Shown: positions 31,765 to 41,428, numbered from the stretch's first letter. The stretch: DNA of 64,000 nt from an uncultured Oscillospiraceae bacterium (GCA_900555015.1 USJL01000007.1:8188-72187); one strand, 5' to 3'. Numbers and translations: made by a program. Notes: generated by a model not told the origin, from the letters alone.

Positions 31765-33714
31765 ATGGAACAAAAAGAAAAGTTTTATATTACAACACCG
31801 ATTTATTACCCATCAGGCAACCCACACATAGGTCATTGCTACACAACCGTTGCATGTGATTCAATAGCAAGGTATAAAAGATTGCAGGGTAAAGAAGTTA
31901 TGTTCTTAACAGGAACAGACGAGCACGGCCTTAAAATTGAGCAAAAAGCCGCTGAAAAAGGCATTACCCCAAAAGAATATGTTGACGAAGTAGTTGCCGT
32001 TTTCAAAAAGCTTTGGGAATATATGAATATCAGCTATGACAGATATATCAGAACAACTGATGATTACCACGTAGAAGCGGTTCAAAAAATATTTAAAGAA
32101 CTTTATGACAAAGGATATATTTACAAAGGAAAGTACACAGGAAAATACTGTACTCCTTGCGAAAGCTTTTGGACAGACAGTCAGCTTGTTGACGGCAAAT
32201 GCCCTGACTGCGGCAGAGAAGTTGTAGAAGCTTCGGAAGAAGCATACTTTTTCAAAATGGCTCCTTTTGCAGACAGAATTGAAAAATTATTAACAGAAAC
32301 AGATTATTTACAGCCGAAAACAAGAGCTGTTGAACTTGTTAATAACTTTATTAAACCGGGTCTTGAAGACCTTTGCGTATCAAGAACATCATTTACATGG
32401 GGTATTCCCGTAACATTTGATGAAAAACACGTAGTTTATGTTTGGATTGACGCACTTTCAAACTATATTACCGCACTTGGTTACAAAAACAATGCATATA
32501 ACGATTACGACAAATTTTGGCCTGCCGATGTTCATATGGTTGCAAAAGACATTATGCGTTTTCACGCTATTATTTGGCCTGCAATGCTTATGGCACTTGA
32601 CTTACCGTTACCTAAGCACCTTGCAGTTCACGGCTGGATTACATTTAACGGTCAAAAAATGAGTAAATCCATAGGCAATGTTGTTGACCCGTTTGTTTTA
32701 GGTGAAAGATACGGCTGTGATGCGATAAGATACCATATTTTAAGGGAAATGGCACTTGGTGCAGACAGTTCTTTCTCTAATGAAATTATGATTAACAGAA
32801 TCAACTCTGATTTAGCAAACGATTTAGGCAACCTTGTTTCAAGAACCGTTGCAATGGTTGAAAAATATTTTGGCGGCACTTTACCTGTTGAAAGAGAAGC
32901 TGAAGAAATTGACAATGAACTTCTTAATATGGTAACAGGCTTAAGAGCTAAAACAGATTATTTTATTGATGAAACACAACTTAACAATGCACTTGCAGAA
33001 ATATTTAAAGTTATTTCAAGAGCAAATAAATATATTGACGAAACAACACCTTGGATTTTAGGCAAAGACGAAAGCAAAAAAGCACGTTTGGCAACTGTTT
33101 TATATAATCTTTTGGAAGCAATTCGTGTAAGCACAACTCTTCTTTCATGCTTTATGCCAACAACAATGCCAAAAGTTTGGGAACAAATAGGCGCAAGCCA
33201 AGACATTATAACATATGAAAACGCAGGTAAAATCGGCGTTCTTCCGGCAGATGTTACTGTTAAAAAAGGACCTGCCCTTTTCCCAAGAATTGATGTTGAA
33301 AAGGAAATCGACGAGCTTAACGCTTTAATTCAAAAGCAAATGGAAAAAGCACAGGCAAAAGAAGAAAAGAAAGAAATTGAAGGCTTGGCAGAAATTAAAT
33401 TTGACGATTTTGCAAAAGTTGAATTGCGTGTTGCAAAAATTGTTGAATGCGAACCAATTAAAAAAGCAAAAAAATTATTAAAATTACAGGTTAATGACGG
33501 CACAAAAGATTTAAGACAAATCGTTTCGGGAATTGCACCTTGGTACAAACCTGAAGATTTAATAGGCAAATCTGTTGTTATTGTTGCAAACCTTAAACCG
33601 GCAAAACTTTGCGGTGAAATGAGTAACGGCATGCTTCTTGCCGGCGACACGACAGACGGCGACGTAAAAGTATTGTTTGTAGACGGTATTGAGCCGGGCA
33701 CACAGCTTAGATAA
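31765..33714 (+). CDS. metG: Methionyl-tRNA synthetase with C-terminal tRNA-binding domain
   Basis: This 649-residue class I synthetase has HIGH at residues 21-24 and KMSKS at 298-302. A zinc knuckle with CTPC and CPDC lies near residues 129-150. From about residue 545 an Arc1/EMAPII-type OB domain follows (FDDFAKVELRVAKIVECEPI), which helps bind tRNA. It has all domains of the long bacterial form. tatD follows with a one-base gap, a frequent pairing in Firmicutes. Confidence 0.98.
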   Translation: MEQKEKFYITTPIYYPSGNPHIGHCYTTVACDSIARYKRLQGKEVMFLTGTDEHGLKIEQKAAEKGITPKEYVDEVVAVFKKLWEYMNISYDRYIRTTDDYHVEAVQKIFKELYDKGYIYKGKYTGKYCTPCESFWTDSQLVDGKCPDCGREVVEASEEAYFFKMAPFADRIEKLLTETDYLQPKTRAVELVNNFIKPGLEDLCVSRTSFTWGIPVTFDEKHVVYVWIDALSNYITALGYKNNAYNDYDKFWPADVHMVAKDIMRFHAIIWPAMLMALDLPLPKHLAVHGWITFNGQKMSKSIGNVVDPFVLGERYGCDAIRYHILREMALGADSSFSNEIMINRINSDLANDLGNLVSRTVAMVEKYFGGTLPVEREAEEIDNELLNMVTGLRAKTDYFIDETQLNNALAEIFKVISRANKYIDETTPWILGKDESKKARLATVLYNLLEAIRVSTTLLSCFMPTTMPKVWEQIGASQDIITYENAGKIGVLPADVTVKKGPALFPRIDVEKEIDELNALIQKQMEKAQAKEEKKEIEGLAEIKFDDFAKVELRVAKIVECEPIKKAKKLLKLQVNDGTKDLRQIVSGIAPWYKPEDLIGKSVVIVANLKPAKLCGEMSNGMLLAGDTTDGDVKVLFVDGIEPGTQLR

Positions 33715-33715
33715 T

Positions 33716-34486
33716 ATGAATAATATTTTTGACACACACAGCCACTATGATGACGAAAAATTTAACAGCGACCGTGATGAACTTTTAAATTCACTTAAAA
33801 GCTGCGGTGTTTCAAACGTTGTAACCTGCGGCTGTGATATTAAATCAACGGAATTTAATAAAAATCTTGCCGAAAAATATGATTATATTTATTTTGCCGC
33901 AGGATTTCATCCTGAAAATTTAAACGGTGTAACCGTTAACGACATTAATATAATTGAAAAATATGCAAGCCACAAAAAATGCGTTGCCATAGGCGAAATA
34001 GGACTTGACTATTATTGGATGGACTCATCTAAAGAAGTTCAAAAAGACTTTTTTATTCGTCAAATACAGCTTGCAAAAAAGCTTGATATGCCTGTTATAG
34101 TTCACGACAGAGACGCTCACGGCGATACATTGGAAATTTTGAAAGCAGAAAAGCCAAAAGGTGTTGTTCACTGCTTTTCAGGCTCGGCACAAATGGCTGA
34201 AGAAATAATTAAAATGGGCATGTATATCGGTTTAAACGGCGTTGCTACATTTAAAAACGCACGCAAAAGTTTGGAAGTTGTTAAATCAATTCCAATTGAA
34301 AGGCTTGTGCTTGAAACAGACTGCCCGTACCTTGCCCCCGAGCCTTGCCGGGGCAAGCGTAACGACTCTTCCCTGATTCCACACATTGCGGCAAGAATAG
34401 GTGAAGTTTTGAGTATGGACGCACAAGAAATTTTAAATATTACAAATGTAAATGCACACAAACTATATAACTTGGAGGGTGATTAA
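33716..34486 (+). CDS. tatD: TatD-family metal-dependent DNase
   Basis: This 256-residue TIM-barrel hydrolase has the metal motif DTHSHYD at the N-terminus, GEIGLDYYW, VHDRDAHGDT, VHCFSGS and ETDCPYLAPEP, all in family order. Members are Mg2+-dependent 3'-5' DNases or RNases in repair and quality control. The ATG lies one base after the metG TAA, so translation is probably coupled; there is no clear Shine-Dalgarno sequence. A frame upstream of this ATG exists but lies inside metG. Confidence 0.95.
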   Translation: MNNIFDTHSHYDDEKFNSDRDELLNSLKSCGVSNVVTCGCDIKSTEFNKNLAEKYDYIYFAAGFHPENLNGVTVNDINIIEKYASHKKCVAIGEIGLDYYWMDSSKEVQKDFFIRQIQLAKKLDMPVIVHDRDAHGDTLEILKAEKPKGVVHCFSGSAQMAEEIIKMGMYIGLNGVATFKNARKSLEVVKSIPIERLVLETDCPYLAPEPCRGKRNDSSLIPHIAARIGEVLSMDAQEILNITNVNAHKLYNLEGD

Positions 34487-35898
34487 TGGAAACGTTAAAA
34501 TCAATAATAGACTCAATAAGTAATTTTGTGTGGGGACCTGTTATGTTGGTTTTTCTTGTAGGAACAGGTATTTTTCTTACAATTAAACTTAACTTTTTAC
34601 CTTGGCGCAATTTAGGTTCTTCACTTAAAAGACTTTTCAGCAAAGAATCAAGAAAAAAAACAGAAGGCACAGGCGATATATCTCCGTTTTCGGCACTTAT
34701 GACAGCCCTTGCCTCTACAGTAGGCACAGGCAACATTGTTGGCGTTGCCACAGCAATGGTTATGGGCGGACCCGGTGCTCTTGTTTGGATGTGGATTTCT
34801 GCCGCTTTCGGTATTTCCACAAAATATGCGGAATGCGCCCTTGCCGGCAAATACCGTGAAATAAATGCAAAAGGTGAAATGTGCGGCGGACCTATGTACA
34901 CGCTTAAAAACGGATTAAAAAACAAAAAATTAGGAAAATTTCTTGCCGTTTTATTTGCAATATTTACATTACTGGCATCATTTGGAATAGGTAACGCTTC
35001 ACAAGCTAATTCTATTGCAGGTGCAGTATATTCAACATTTCAAATTCCAAAATGGATTATTGGCATTATTTTGGCTGTTATGGTAGGAATAGTTGTTATA
35101 GGCGGTATTCAGTCTATTTCAAAAGTTTCAACTGTTCTTGTGCCGTTTATGGCTATATTTTACATAATTACCGGTTTAACGGTTGTTATTATTAACGGCA
35201 AAAATTTGCCTGACGGAATTGCAAATATTTTTTCAATGGCATTTGGATTTAAACCTGTAGCCGGCGGACTTGTAGGCACAATAACCGCTTCTGTTATGAG
35301 TTCCATGCGATACGGAATTGCACGTGGCGTATTTTCAAACGAAGCCGGATTGGGAAGCGCTGCAATTACGGCAGCTTCTGCCACATCCGATAACCACGTT
35401 AAACAAGGCTACATTAACATGTGCGGCACATTTATAGATACAATTATTGTTTGCACAATAACAGGGCTTGCAATAGCATCAAGCGGCATGTTAGGTCAAA
35501 CAGACGGCGACGGAAAACTTTTTGAAGGCGCTGCATTAACTATTGCGGCATTTGAAACAGCCCTTGGCCAAGCAGGCGCAGTATTTGTTACCGTAGGTAT
35601 TATATTGTTTGCATTTTCAACCATTTTGGGTTGGGAATACAACGGTGAAAAAGCACTTGAATTTTTATTTGGTAAACCGATTATTTGTTATATATACAGA
35701 GTTATATTTTCAATACTTACATTCGTAGGTGCTACAGCAGCATTAGACATTGTTTGGTCATTCTCAGACATAGCAAACGGTTTGATGGCAATACCTAACC
35801 TAATAAGTTTAATTGCCCTGTCAGGCGTTTTGGCTAAAGACACCAAAGAATACCAAAAAACACTGAAAAAAGAAAAACTTGAAAAGAAAAGTAAATAA
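34486..35898 (+). CDS. Alanine/glycine:sodium symporter
   Basis: This 470-residue AGCS-family transporter (AlsT/DagA-like) has about ten membrane helices. It shows the family blocks TALASTVGTGNIVGVATAM, GGPGALVWMWISAAFG and YGIARGVFSNEAGLGSAAI. It imports alanine or glycine, driven by Na+. The ATG overlaps the tatD stop by one base and has its own GGAGG site. A strong terminator follows. Confidence 0.95.
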   Translation: METLKSIIDSISNFVWGPVMLVFLVGTGIFLTIKLNFLPWRNLGSSLKRLFSKESRKKTEGTGDISPFSALMTALASTVGTGNIVGVATAMVMGGPGALVWMWISAAFGISTKYAECALAGKYREINAKGEMCGGPMYTLKNGLKNKKLGKFLAVLFAIFTLLASFGIGNASQANSIAGAVYSTFQIPKWIIGIILAVMVGIVVIGGIQSISKVSTVLVPFMAIFYIITGLTVVIINGKNLPDGIANIFSMAFGFKPVAGGLVGTITASVMSSMRYGIARGVFSNEAGLGSAAITAASATSDNHVKQGYINMCGTFIDTIIVCTITGLAIASSGMLGQTDGDGKLFEGAALTIAAFETALGQAGAVFVTVGIILFAFSTILGWEYNGEKALEFLFGKPIICYIYRVIFSILTFVGATAALDIVWSFSDIANGLMAIPNLISLIALSGVLAKDTKEYQKTLKKEKLEKKSK

Positions 35899-35932
35899 GC
35901 AGTCGAAATCAAGTCAGACTGTTAAACAAAAT

Positions 35933-35970
35933 AAAAAAACGGCTTAGGTTTTAAAACCTAAGCCGTTTTT
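35933..35970. terminator. Two-way terminator between the symporter and XRE genes
   Basis: A perfect inverted repeat AACGGCTTAGGTTTT/AAAACCTAAGCCGTT is flanked by an A run on the left and a T run on the right, so it can end both converging genes. Confidence 0.95.
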
Positions 35971-35977
35971 CCAATCA

Positions 35978-36334
35978 TTAAAGTTCGTTAAGATACTGAA
36001 GCAACGCCGCAAGTTGAACTTCATCCAGTGAACGTACTCTGTTTAAAATAAGCAATTCAAAATTTGAAAGTTTGTTACCGTCATTATCCGAATTGTTACC
36101 GCAAGCAACTTTCAACTCATCTTCCTCTGTAGTATTACCAATAAGGTAATCAACAGAAACGCCAAAGTATTCCGCAAGTTTAATAAAAGTAACACCTTTT
36201 GGATTTGTGTCGATTTCGTATCTTCTGTAAGTTGCTCCCTTAACGCCGATAGCCTCAGCCACCTCAGCAGAAGTTACGCCCTTTTCACGCCTTAATTTTT
36301 TTAATCTTAACGCAAGTTCTGATTTTTCTTTCAT
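35978..36334 (-). CDS. XRE-family transcription regulator
   Basis: This 118-residue protein has an N-terminal helix-turn-helix (LRREKGVTSAEVAEAIGVKG, then TYRRYEIDTNPKG). The common FIKLAEYFGVSVDYLIGNT segment follows. The C-terminal half is acidic and Asn/Asp-rich and ends in a leucine-rich helix, possibly for dimerisation. It is likely a repressor acting nearby, possibly on itself. The ATG has an AGAGGGG site. Its target is unknown. Confidence 0.88.
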   Translation of the reverse strand: MKEKSELALRLKKLRREKGVTSAEVAEAIGVKGATYRRYEIDTNPKGVTFIKLAEYFGVSVDYLIGNTTEEDELKVACGNNSDNDGNKLSNFELLILNRVRSLDEVQLAALLQYLNEL

Positions 36335-36363
36335 AATATTGTCCCCTCTTTCCCTTTGTGATA

Positions 36364-36392
36364 ATTATACACAGAGGAACATAATTAGTCAA
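36364..36392 (-). promoter_or_regulatory. Promoter of the XRE regulator
   Basis: TTGACT (36392-36387), 17 bases, TATAAT (36369-36364) on the minus strand, 29 bases before the ATG. Confidence 0.82.
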
Positions 36393-36448
36393 TAAAAATC
36401 AAGATTTTTTCATAAAGAATTAATTTTTTTGTCATATATCATAAAAAA

Positions 36449-37798
36449 TCACTGATTATCGCTGTTTTCATCGTCATAATATGCCTGTTCTCGGCGCTTT
36501 TTACGCTCTTTTTTCTTTTTATAATTGTTAATAACAAGTAAAATATAAACCAAAACAAACAAAACAGCGGCAACAAAAATAATTTTAACCACCGTTAAAG
36601 AAAAGAAATGCTTAATTGCATTTATTACTTTTAAAAACGTTGAAAGTTCAACTGTATTGGCTGCCACCAAATCCACCGTGGCTATAACCTCGTCACCGTA
36701 AATTATATTTGCCTTGCAAACATAATCGCCTTGTTCAACCGGTGCGGAAATTTCGGCAGGTTTATCAACCGACTCAACAATAATTGCCGATTTATCAAGA
36801 CTTGTAGGCACAATAACGGTTACATCTGTTTTAGCAACAAGCTGAACGGAATCGGTGTCTTTACCGTTTTTAACCGGAATTTCATCAAGTATTTCATTTT
36901 TTTCAGCCAAAGTTGAATATTTCAAGCTGTTAAATGCCCAATTAAAAAGTGTTGCGGCGTCGATAAAAGAACATTTTTCTTTATATCCGTCTTTGTTGTA
37001 ATCAATAACCGGAGCACCCATAACCACGGCAAGATAATTATAACCGTCTTTACTTGCTTTAGTTATTACGCAATAACCGGCTTCTTCAGTTGAACCTGTT
37101 TTAATACCCTGGGCATATTTATAATAATACGAAACATAACCGGAACGAAGCATTAAATTAGTGTGGTAATAATTCATTCCGTTATATTCATACTGAACGG
37201 TAGTTGCCATTTTCATAAAAGTTTCGTTTTGAATGGCGTCAAGCGCTATTGTTGCCATATCCGACGCTGTTGTGTAATGATTTTCGCTGTGCAATCCGTC
37301 AGGATTTTCAAAATGCGTATTCATACATCCTAAAGACTGGGCATAATCATTCATCATATCAACAAAACCTGAACGTGTTTTGCCCACATATTCCGCCAAA
37401 ACTTCTGTTGCATCACAGGCAGAATGCACCATTGTAAGATAAAGCAACTGCTCAATAGTTAAAACATCGCCTTTTTTTAGTCCTGCCACCTGTGCGCCTG
37501 AACCTGCAAGAACATCTATGGCACTTGAAGAAACTTCTGTTTGAGCAGATAAATCGGAAACATTATTAAGCGTTACCATAGCGGTAACTATTTTTGTTAA
37601 TGATGCAGGATACATTTTTTCGTCTGCATTTTTTTCTGCCACAACAGGATATGTTTCATCATCCAAATTAATAAGCATATACGCTTTTGAATAAAGTTCC
37701 GCATCCGGCGTATAAGTTGCGGCGTTTGCCGAAAAAGCAAACGTAAAAGATGATATTAAAATTAAAAAAGATAAAAATATTGAAACGGTTTTTCTCAT
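36449..37798 (-). CDS. D-alanyl-D-alanine carboxypeptidase (PBP5-like) with altered SxN motif
   Basis: This 449-residue wall enzyme trims the terminal D-Ala from peptidoglycan stem peptides. The signal peptide is MRKTVSIFLSFLILISSF and cleavage is likely after SANA. Catalytic SxxK is S66-L-T-K69 and KTGST is present (IKTGSTEEAGYC). The SxN motif reads S126-A-C128, with Cys encoded by TGT where most PBP5 proteins have Asn. A C-terminal membrane helix (VVKIIFVAAVLFVLVYILLV) and a basic tail anchor it. ATG 37798 is chosen over an upstream TTG because it opens a proper signal peptide. Confidence 0.92.
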   Translation of the reverse strand: MRKTVSIFLSFLILISSFTFAFSANAATYTPDAELYSKAYMLINLDDETYPVVAEKNADEKMYPASLTKIVTAMVTLNNVSDLSAQTEVSSSAIDVLAGSGAQVAGLKKGDVLTIEQLLYLTMVHSACDATEVLAEYVGKTRSGFVDMMNDYAQSLGCMNTHFENPDGLHSENHYTTASDMATIALDAIQNETFMKMATTVQYEYNGMNYYHTNLMLRSGYVSYYYKYAQGIKTGSTEEAGYCVITKASKDGYNYLAVVMGAPVIDYNKDGYKEKCSFIDAATLFNWAFNSLKYSTLAEKNEILDEIPVKNGKDTDSVQLVAKTDVTVIVPTSLDKSAIIVESVDKPAEISAPVEQGDYVCKANIIYGDEVIATVDLVAANTVELSTFLKVINAIKHFFSLTVVKIIFVAAVLFVLVYILLVINNYKKKKERKKRREQAYYDDENSDNQ

Positions 37799-37917
37799 AC
37801 TCTTGACACCCAATTAAATAAAATATATTATATTGTAAAGCAAATTTTTAAGTGCTTATATTCTAACATTTTTATTTTATTTTTAAAAGATGTAATTTAA
37901 TTTTTTTAGGTGAAATT

Positions 37918-38595
37918 ATGATTTATATTACCGGTGATACCCACGGAGATATTTCCTTTTTTAAAAACCCAAAATTAAAAAAATTGGGCGAGAAAGATAT
38001 TTTAATAATATGCGGCGATTTTGGATTTATTTGGAACCCGAAAGACGAAAAAGAAAAGAAAAATTTGGAAATATTAAAAAGCAAAAAATATACAATTTGC
38101 TTTTTAGACGGTGCACACGAAAATTTTGACATTTTAAACAGTTATACACCTTATCGCTGGAAGGGCGGAAACGCACACAAAATAGCAAACAATATTTTTC
38201 ATCTTATGCGTGGAGAAATTTTCACCTTTGAAAATAAATCATTTTTTGTTATGGGCGGCGGAGAAAGCGAAGACAGAGATATGCGTGAAGAAGGCGTTTC
38301 ATGGTGGAAAGAAGAAATGCCGAATGAAGAAGAAATTAAAAATGCAGAAGACAACTTGGACGCTGCCGAAAAGTCTGTTAACTACATATTAACATACGAA
38401 GCACCTGCCATTGCGAAAGACTTTTTAAAACTGCATACAAACCAATATGTTAATATTTCGTCTTTAAACACATATTTGCAAATATTAACAAAAGATATTG
38501 ATTATTACCATTGGTACTTCGGTTCATTACACACAGATTTGGAAATAAGTAAAAAAATGACAGCTGTATTTAACAACATATATGAAATAAAATAA
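37918..38595 (+). CDS. Calcineurin-like metallophosphoesterase
   Basis: This 225-residue protein has metal motifs GDTHGD at the N-terminus and ICGDFG near residue 37. The third motif is DGAHENFD, where the classic form is GNHE (Ala for Asn, codon GCA). The final motif is YFGSLHTD rather than GHTH-like. GGGESEDRDMREEG is also present. I believe such changes occur in this clostridial subfamily, but substrate and activity are unknown. The gene stands alone with a shared terminator behind it. Confidence 0.85.
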   Translation: MIYITGDTHGDISFFKNPKLKKLGEKDILIICGDFGFIWNPKDEKEKKNLEILKSKKYTICFLDGAHENFDILNSYTPYRWKGGNAHKIANNIFHLMRGEIFTFENKSFFVMGGGESEDRDMREEGVSWWKEEMPNEEEIKNAEDNLDAAEKSVNYILTYEAPAIAKDFLKLHTNQYVNISSLNTYLQILTKDIDYYHWYFGSLHTDLEISKKMTAVFNNIYEIK

Positions 38596-38629
38596 AAAAC
38601 AGCCTTGTTAATAAACAAGGCTGTTTTTT
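38594..38629. terminator. Two-way terminator
   Basis: AAAAAACAGCCTTGTT pairs with AACAAGGCTGTTTTTT around a 4-base loop. It ends the phosphoesterase gene (+) and, on the other strand, the long operon whose last gene is the EamA transporter. Confidence 0.93.
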
Positions 38630-39573
38630 TACGTTTTTTTACGAAAATCTTTATTAACAATAAATATACCCACACAAACAAGAAGAAGAGAAATCAAGTT
38701 TTTAAAGCTAAATGCCTCTGCCGTTTCACCTAAAATAGCAGCAGAAAGCAGAACGCCGAAAACAGGATTCATAAAGCCCATAACCGCCACATTTGAAACG
38801 GGATTATACTTTAACAAAATGCCCCAAACGGTATAAGCCACAGCTGAAATAAAAGCAAGGTAAAATAAAATCAAAAGGGATTTTGCCGTTTCAGACGGTT
38901 CTACAATAAATTTTCCACCGGCAATTAAACCGAAAACAATCATAAACACTCCGCCTGCAAAAAATTGCCAACCGGAAAGCATAACAGGATTGTCTGTTTG
39001 AGAATATTTTTTAATTAACACACTTGAAACGGAATATGCAAAAGCAGACAGCAAAATAGCTCCCTCGCCTTTAATCGAGAATCCGCCCAGCGATGATGCG
39101 GAAGTTAAATTAATAATTACAACACCTGCAAATCCCAACACAACACCGGCTGTTTTTTGAAAGGTTAGTTTTTCCATTTTAAAAACAAGTGCCGATATAA
39201 TAAGTGACATAAACACATTTACAGCAACAAGTATACTTGATTTTACGCCGCTTGTATGTGCCAAACCGATATAAAACATTATGTATTGCAAAACCGTTTG
39301 AAACAATCCCAGCACGGCAATATGTCCTATTTGGGTTTTGTTTTTGGGAAGCAATAATTTTTTTGACATTAAGCAGCCGATAACAAGCACCAAAATTCCT
39401 GCCAAAGCAAAGCGAACGCCGGCAAAAAGAATTTGAGAAAAACTGTCATCAGCACCTATATTAAACAGTGCATAGCCTGCTTTTACGGTTGGAAAAGCAG
39501 AGCCCCATAAAAAGCAACAAAGCATTGCCAACGGAACAAACGCTATCGACTTTGAAAATTTACTTTTATTCAT
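38629..39573 (-). CDS. EamA/DMT-family membrane transporter
   Basis: This 314-residue protein has about ten membrane helices in two EamA repeats. The first contains MLCCFLWGSAFPTVKAGY and the second follows GEGAILLSAFAYSVSSVL. It is probably an exporter or importer of a small metabolite; the substrate cannot be read from sequence. ATG 39573 overlaps the stop of the Fe-ADH gene by 8 bases. It is the last gene of the operon. Confidence 0.9.
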   Translation of the reverse strand: MNKSKFSKSIAFVPLAMLCCFLWGSAFPTVKAGYALFNIGADDSFSQILFAGVRFALAGILVLVIGCLMSKKLLLPKNKTQIGHIAVLGLFQTVLQYIMFYIGLAHTSGVKSSILVAVNVFMSLIISALVFKMEKLTFQKTAGVVLGFAGVVIINLTSASSLGGFSIKGEGAILLSAFAYSVSSVLIKKYSQTDNPVMLSGWQFFAGGVFMIVFGLIAGGKFIVEPSETAKSLLILFYLAFISAVAYTVWGILLKYNPVSNVAVMGFMNPVFGVLLSAAILGETAEAFSFKNLISLLLVCVGIFIVNKDFRKKT

Positions 39574-40690
39574 TATTAAATCCAAACACTTTTCTGTATA
39601 TTTTCAGCACATCATCCGAATTAAGCACAGTAGGATTATTAAGCAATCTGGCAGGGTTAACACTTTGTGCAAAACCGTTTACAAGTGTTTCATCTGCAAC
39701 GGGAGTATAAAGTTCAAATTCATTTACAAGGTTTTCAAATATTTCGGCACCGTCATTTGAATTTTTACCGCCAAGCATAACACCCAATTCATCAAGAGTT
39801 TTTAAAACATATTCTCTGCCACGTGAATCGTTAATTTTATCATTATGAATATTCATATACTTCCATATTTCTTTTAAATTAACGCTTACGGAATGACCGT
39901 GTGCCGTGTGGCAATTAACAGTAATGTTATAGCACATTGCATGAGCGGAAGTGGTTGAAGTTATATCAATAGCCTTACCTGCATAATAGGATGCCATCAT
40001 CATTCCTTTATTACCGCTGTCTGTATTATTAATATATCCGTCTTTATTATCCACAAAAAGTTTTATTGCTTTTGCCGCAATCGCCTTGCTTTCTTCAGTG
40101 CTTTTAACATTCCAATAACTTTCAATACTGTGGCAAAGGGCGTCCATTGCCGTGCAACGCCTTTGATAAGGCGGAACTGTTTTTAAAAACGAAGAATCAA
40201 GCAAAACAAAATCAGGTAAAAATCCACTGTGAGTAATTGAATGTTTTTCGTTTTCATTAACATAAAAAATAGAATAACGTGTTGCTTCCGAACCGGTGCC
40301 GGATGTTGTGGGAATTGCAAAAAATTTAATTTCATTATCCTTCATAGGTTCGCTTAATGCTGTTTTTGCATTATTTGTTACAAGAAGCTTTATCATTTTT
40401 GCAGAGTCAAGAACCGAGCCGCCTCCTGCGCCGATAATAAAATCACAGCCGCTTTTGCGGAATAAATCAGCTGCCTCAGCCATATCTTCAAATCGAGGAT
40501 TAGGACGAACCTTATCCCAAACAGTTAAATCAAAATTATTTATAAGATATTCAAACGCTGCTGTTTTTTTAAAACTGCCCGAACAGCAAAGAAAAGGTTT
40601 CTTAAAATAAGAAACCTTTTTCAATTCGCTTAAATTCTTAATAAGAACGCCTTTAGTCTGCATTTGCAAGCCATTCATATTCAGGAACAT
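39566..40690 (-). CDS. Iron-containing alcohol dehydrogenase
   Basis: This group III alcohol dehydrogenase is up to 374 residues long. Nucleotide binding uses GAGGGSVLDSAKM and PTTSGTGSEAT. The metal region includes DALCHSIESYW and SAHAMCYNITVNCHTAHGHS. The HAMxYxxT and HGH blocks recall the phosphonoacetaldehyde-reductase-like branch. The start is uncertain, with ATGs at 40690, 40678 and 40663; the first overlaps iolB by 38 bases. Coupling to iolB suggests it might reduce malonate semialdehyde from inositol breakdown to 3-hydroxypropionate. That is inference only. Confidence 0.88.
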   Translation of the reverse strand: MFLNMNGLQMQTKGVLIKNLSELKKVSYFKKPFLCCSGSFKKTAAFEYLINNFDLTVWDKVRPNPRFEDMAEAADLFRKSGCDFIIGAGGGSVLDSAKMIKLLVTNNAKTALSEPMKDNEIKFFAIPTTSGTGSEATRYSIFYVNENEKHSITHSGFLPDFVLLDSSFLKTVPPYQRRCTAMDALCHSIESYWNVKSTEESKAIAAKAIKLFVDNKDGYINNTDSGNKGMMMASYYAGKAIDITSTTSAHAMCYNITVNCHTAHGHSVSVNLKEIWKYMNIHNDKINDSRGREYVLKTLDELGVMLGGKNSNDGAEIFENLVNEFELYTPVADETLVNGFAQSVNPARLLNNPTVLNSDDVLKIYRKVFGFNNE

Positions 40691-41426
40691 AAATTCTTGT
40701 TTTATCCCAAGGGTCCCCGTCTAAGTGGCGAATAAGCCAAACATAATACATCTCATAGCCGGGAGCAGTAACCTGCTGATGAGCATTGCCTCCTCTTATA
40801 CAAAGGCATGTACCGTTTTCTGTTTTATAAGGGGTATTGCCTTCAAAACCTGCGCCAAAGCCTTCGGGGCGGTCAAATTGATAATAATAAAGTTCAGGCT
40901 GCGGATGATGATGCGGCGGATAAGAAGACCATTTACCCGGCTGATTAAACACTTCACCCATTACCATATTTGAATAAGGTGCATTATCAAGATCAAACAT
41001 AGTAGAAACTATTCTGTGGCCTGCGCCTCCCCACTGACCTTTACCGAATTCCTGGTAAAGGCAATTTTCAGGATTGTAAAAAACAGGTTCCCAAGTTTTT
41101 TCATTATCTGTTTGCTGAACCAAAACCTCACTGTTTTCAACAGCTGTAACAACTGCTTTTGTACCTTTTGAAAAATGAATTGCATAAGGTTTTTTCTCAA
41201 AAGGATTCTTTCTTGTGCAAGTTTCATTAATTACATTTGCAACCTTAAAATTAACACAACCTGCAAGAAGAAGAACTGCACACTCATTATTATCTTCTTC
41301 AATAACAAGTTCTTCCCCTTTTTGCAATTTTTTAACATAAATATCCATAAGCATTTCAGAATTTACGCCATTCATTTCGCAAAGAATCTTTTTTCCGTTT
41401 TCATCGTATTCAGGTTTAAATAACAT
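40653..41426 (-). CDS. iolB: 5-deoxy-glucuronate isomerase
   Basis: This 257-residue cupin-fold enzyme of myo-inositol breakdown converts 5-deoxy-glucuronate to 2-deoxy-5-keto-gluconate. The metal/cupin signature SSYPPHHHPQPELYYYQFD is clear, with GFGAGFEG and RGGNAHQQVTAPGYEMYYVWLIRH. The ATG at 41426 has a GGGGGA site 6 bases upstream; a TTG 33 bases earlier is less likely. It starts 2 bases after the hydrolase gene. Other iol genes are not adjacent, but iolC- and iolJ-like genes occur at 59291-61262. Confidence 0.92.
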   Translation of the reverse strand: MLFKPEYDENGKKILCEMNGVNSEMLMDIYVKKLQKGEELVIEEDNNECAVLLLAGCVNFKVANVINETCTRKNPFEKKPYAIHFSKGTKAVVTAVENSEVLVQQTDNEKTWEPVFYNPENCLYQEFGKGQWGGAGHRIVSTMFDLDNAPYSNMVMGEVFNQPGKWSSYPPHHHPQPELYYYQFDRPEGFGAGFEGNTPYKTENGTCLCIRGGNAHQQVTAPGYEMYYVWLIRHLDGDPWDKTRIYVPEYEWLANAD

Positions 41427-41428
41427 TT

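Noticed and set aside
34339..34362. CTTGCC/GGCAAG hairpin
   Set aside because: It lies within conserved tatD coding sequence and has no T run.
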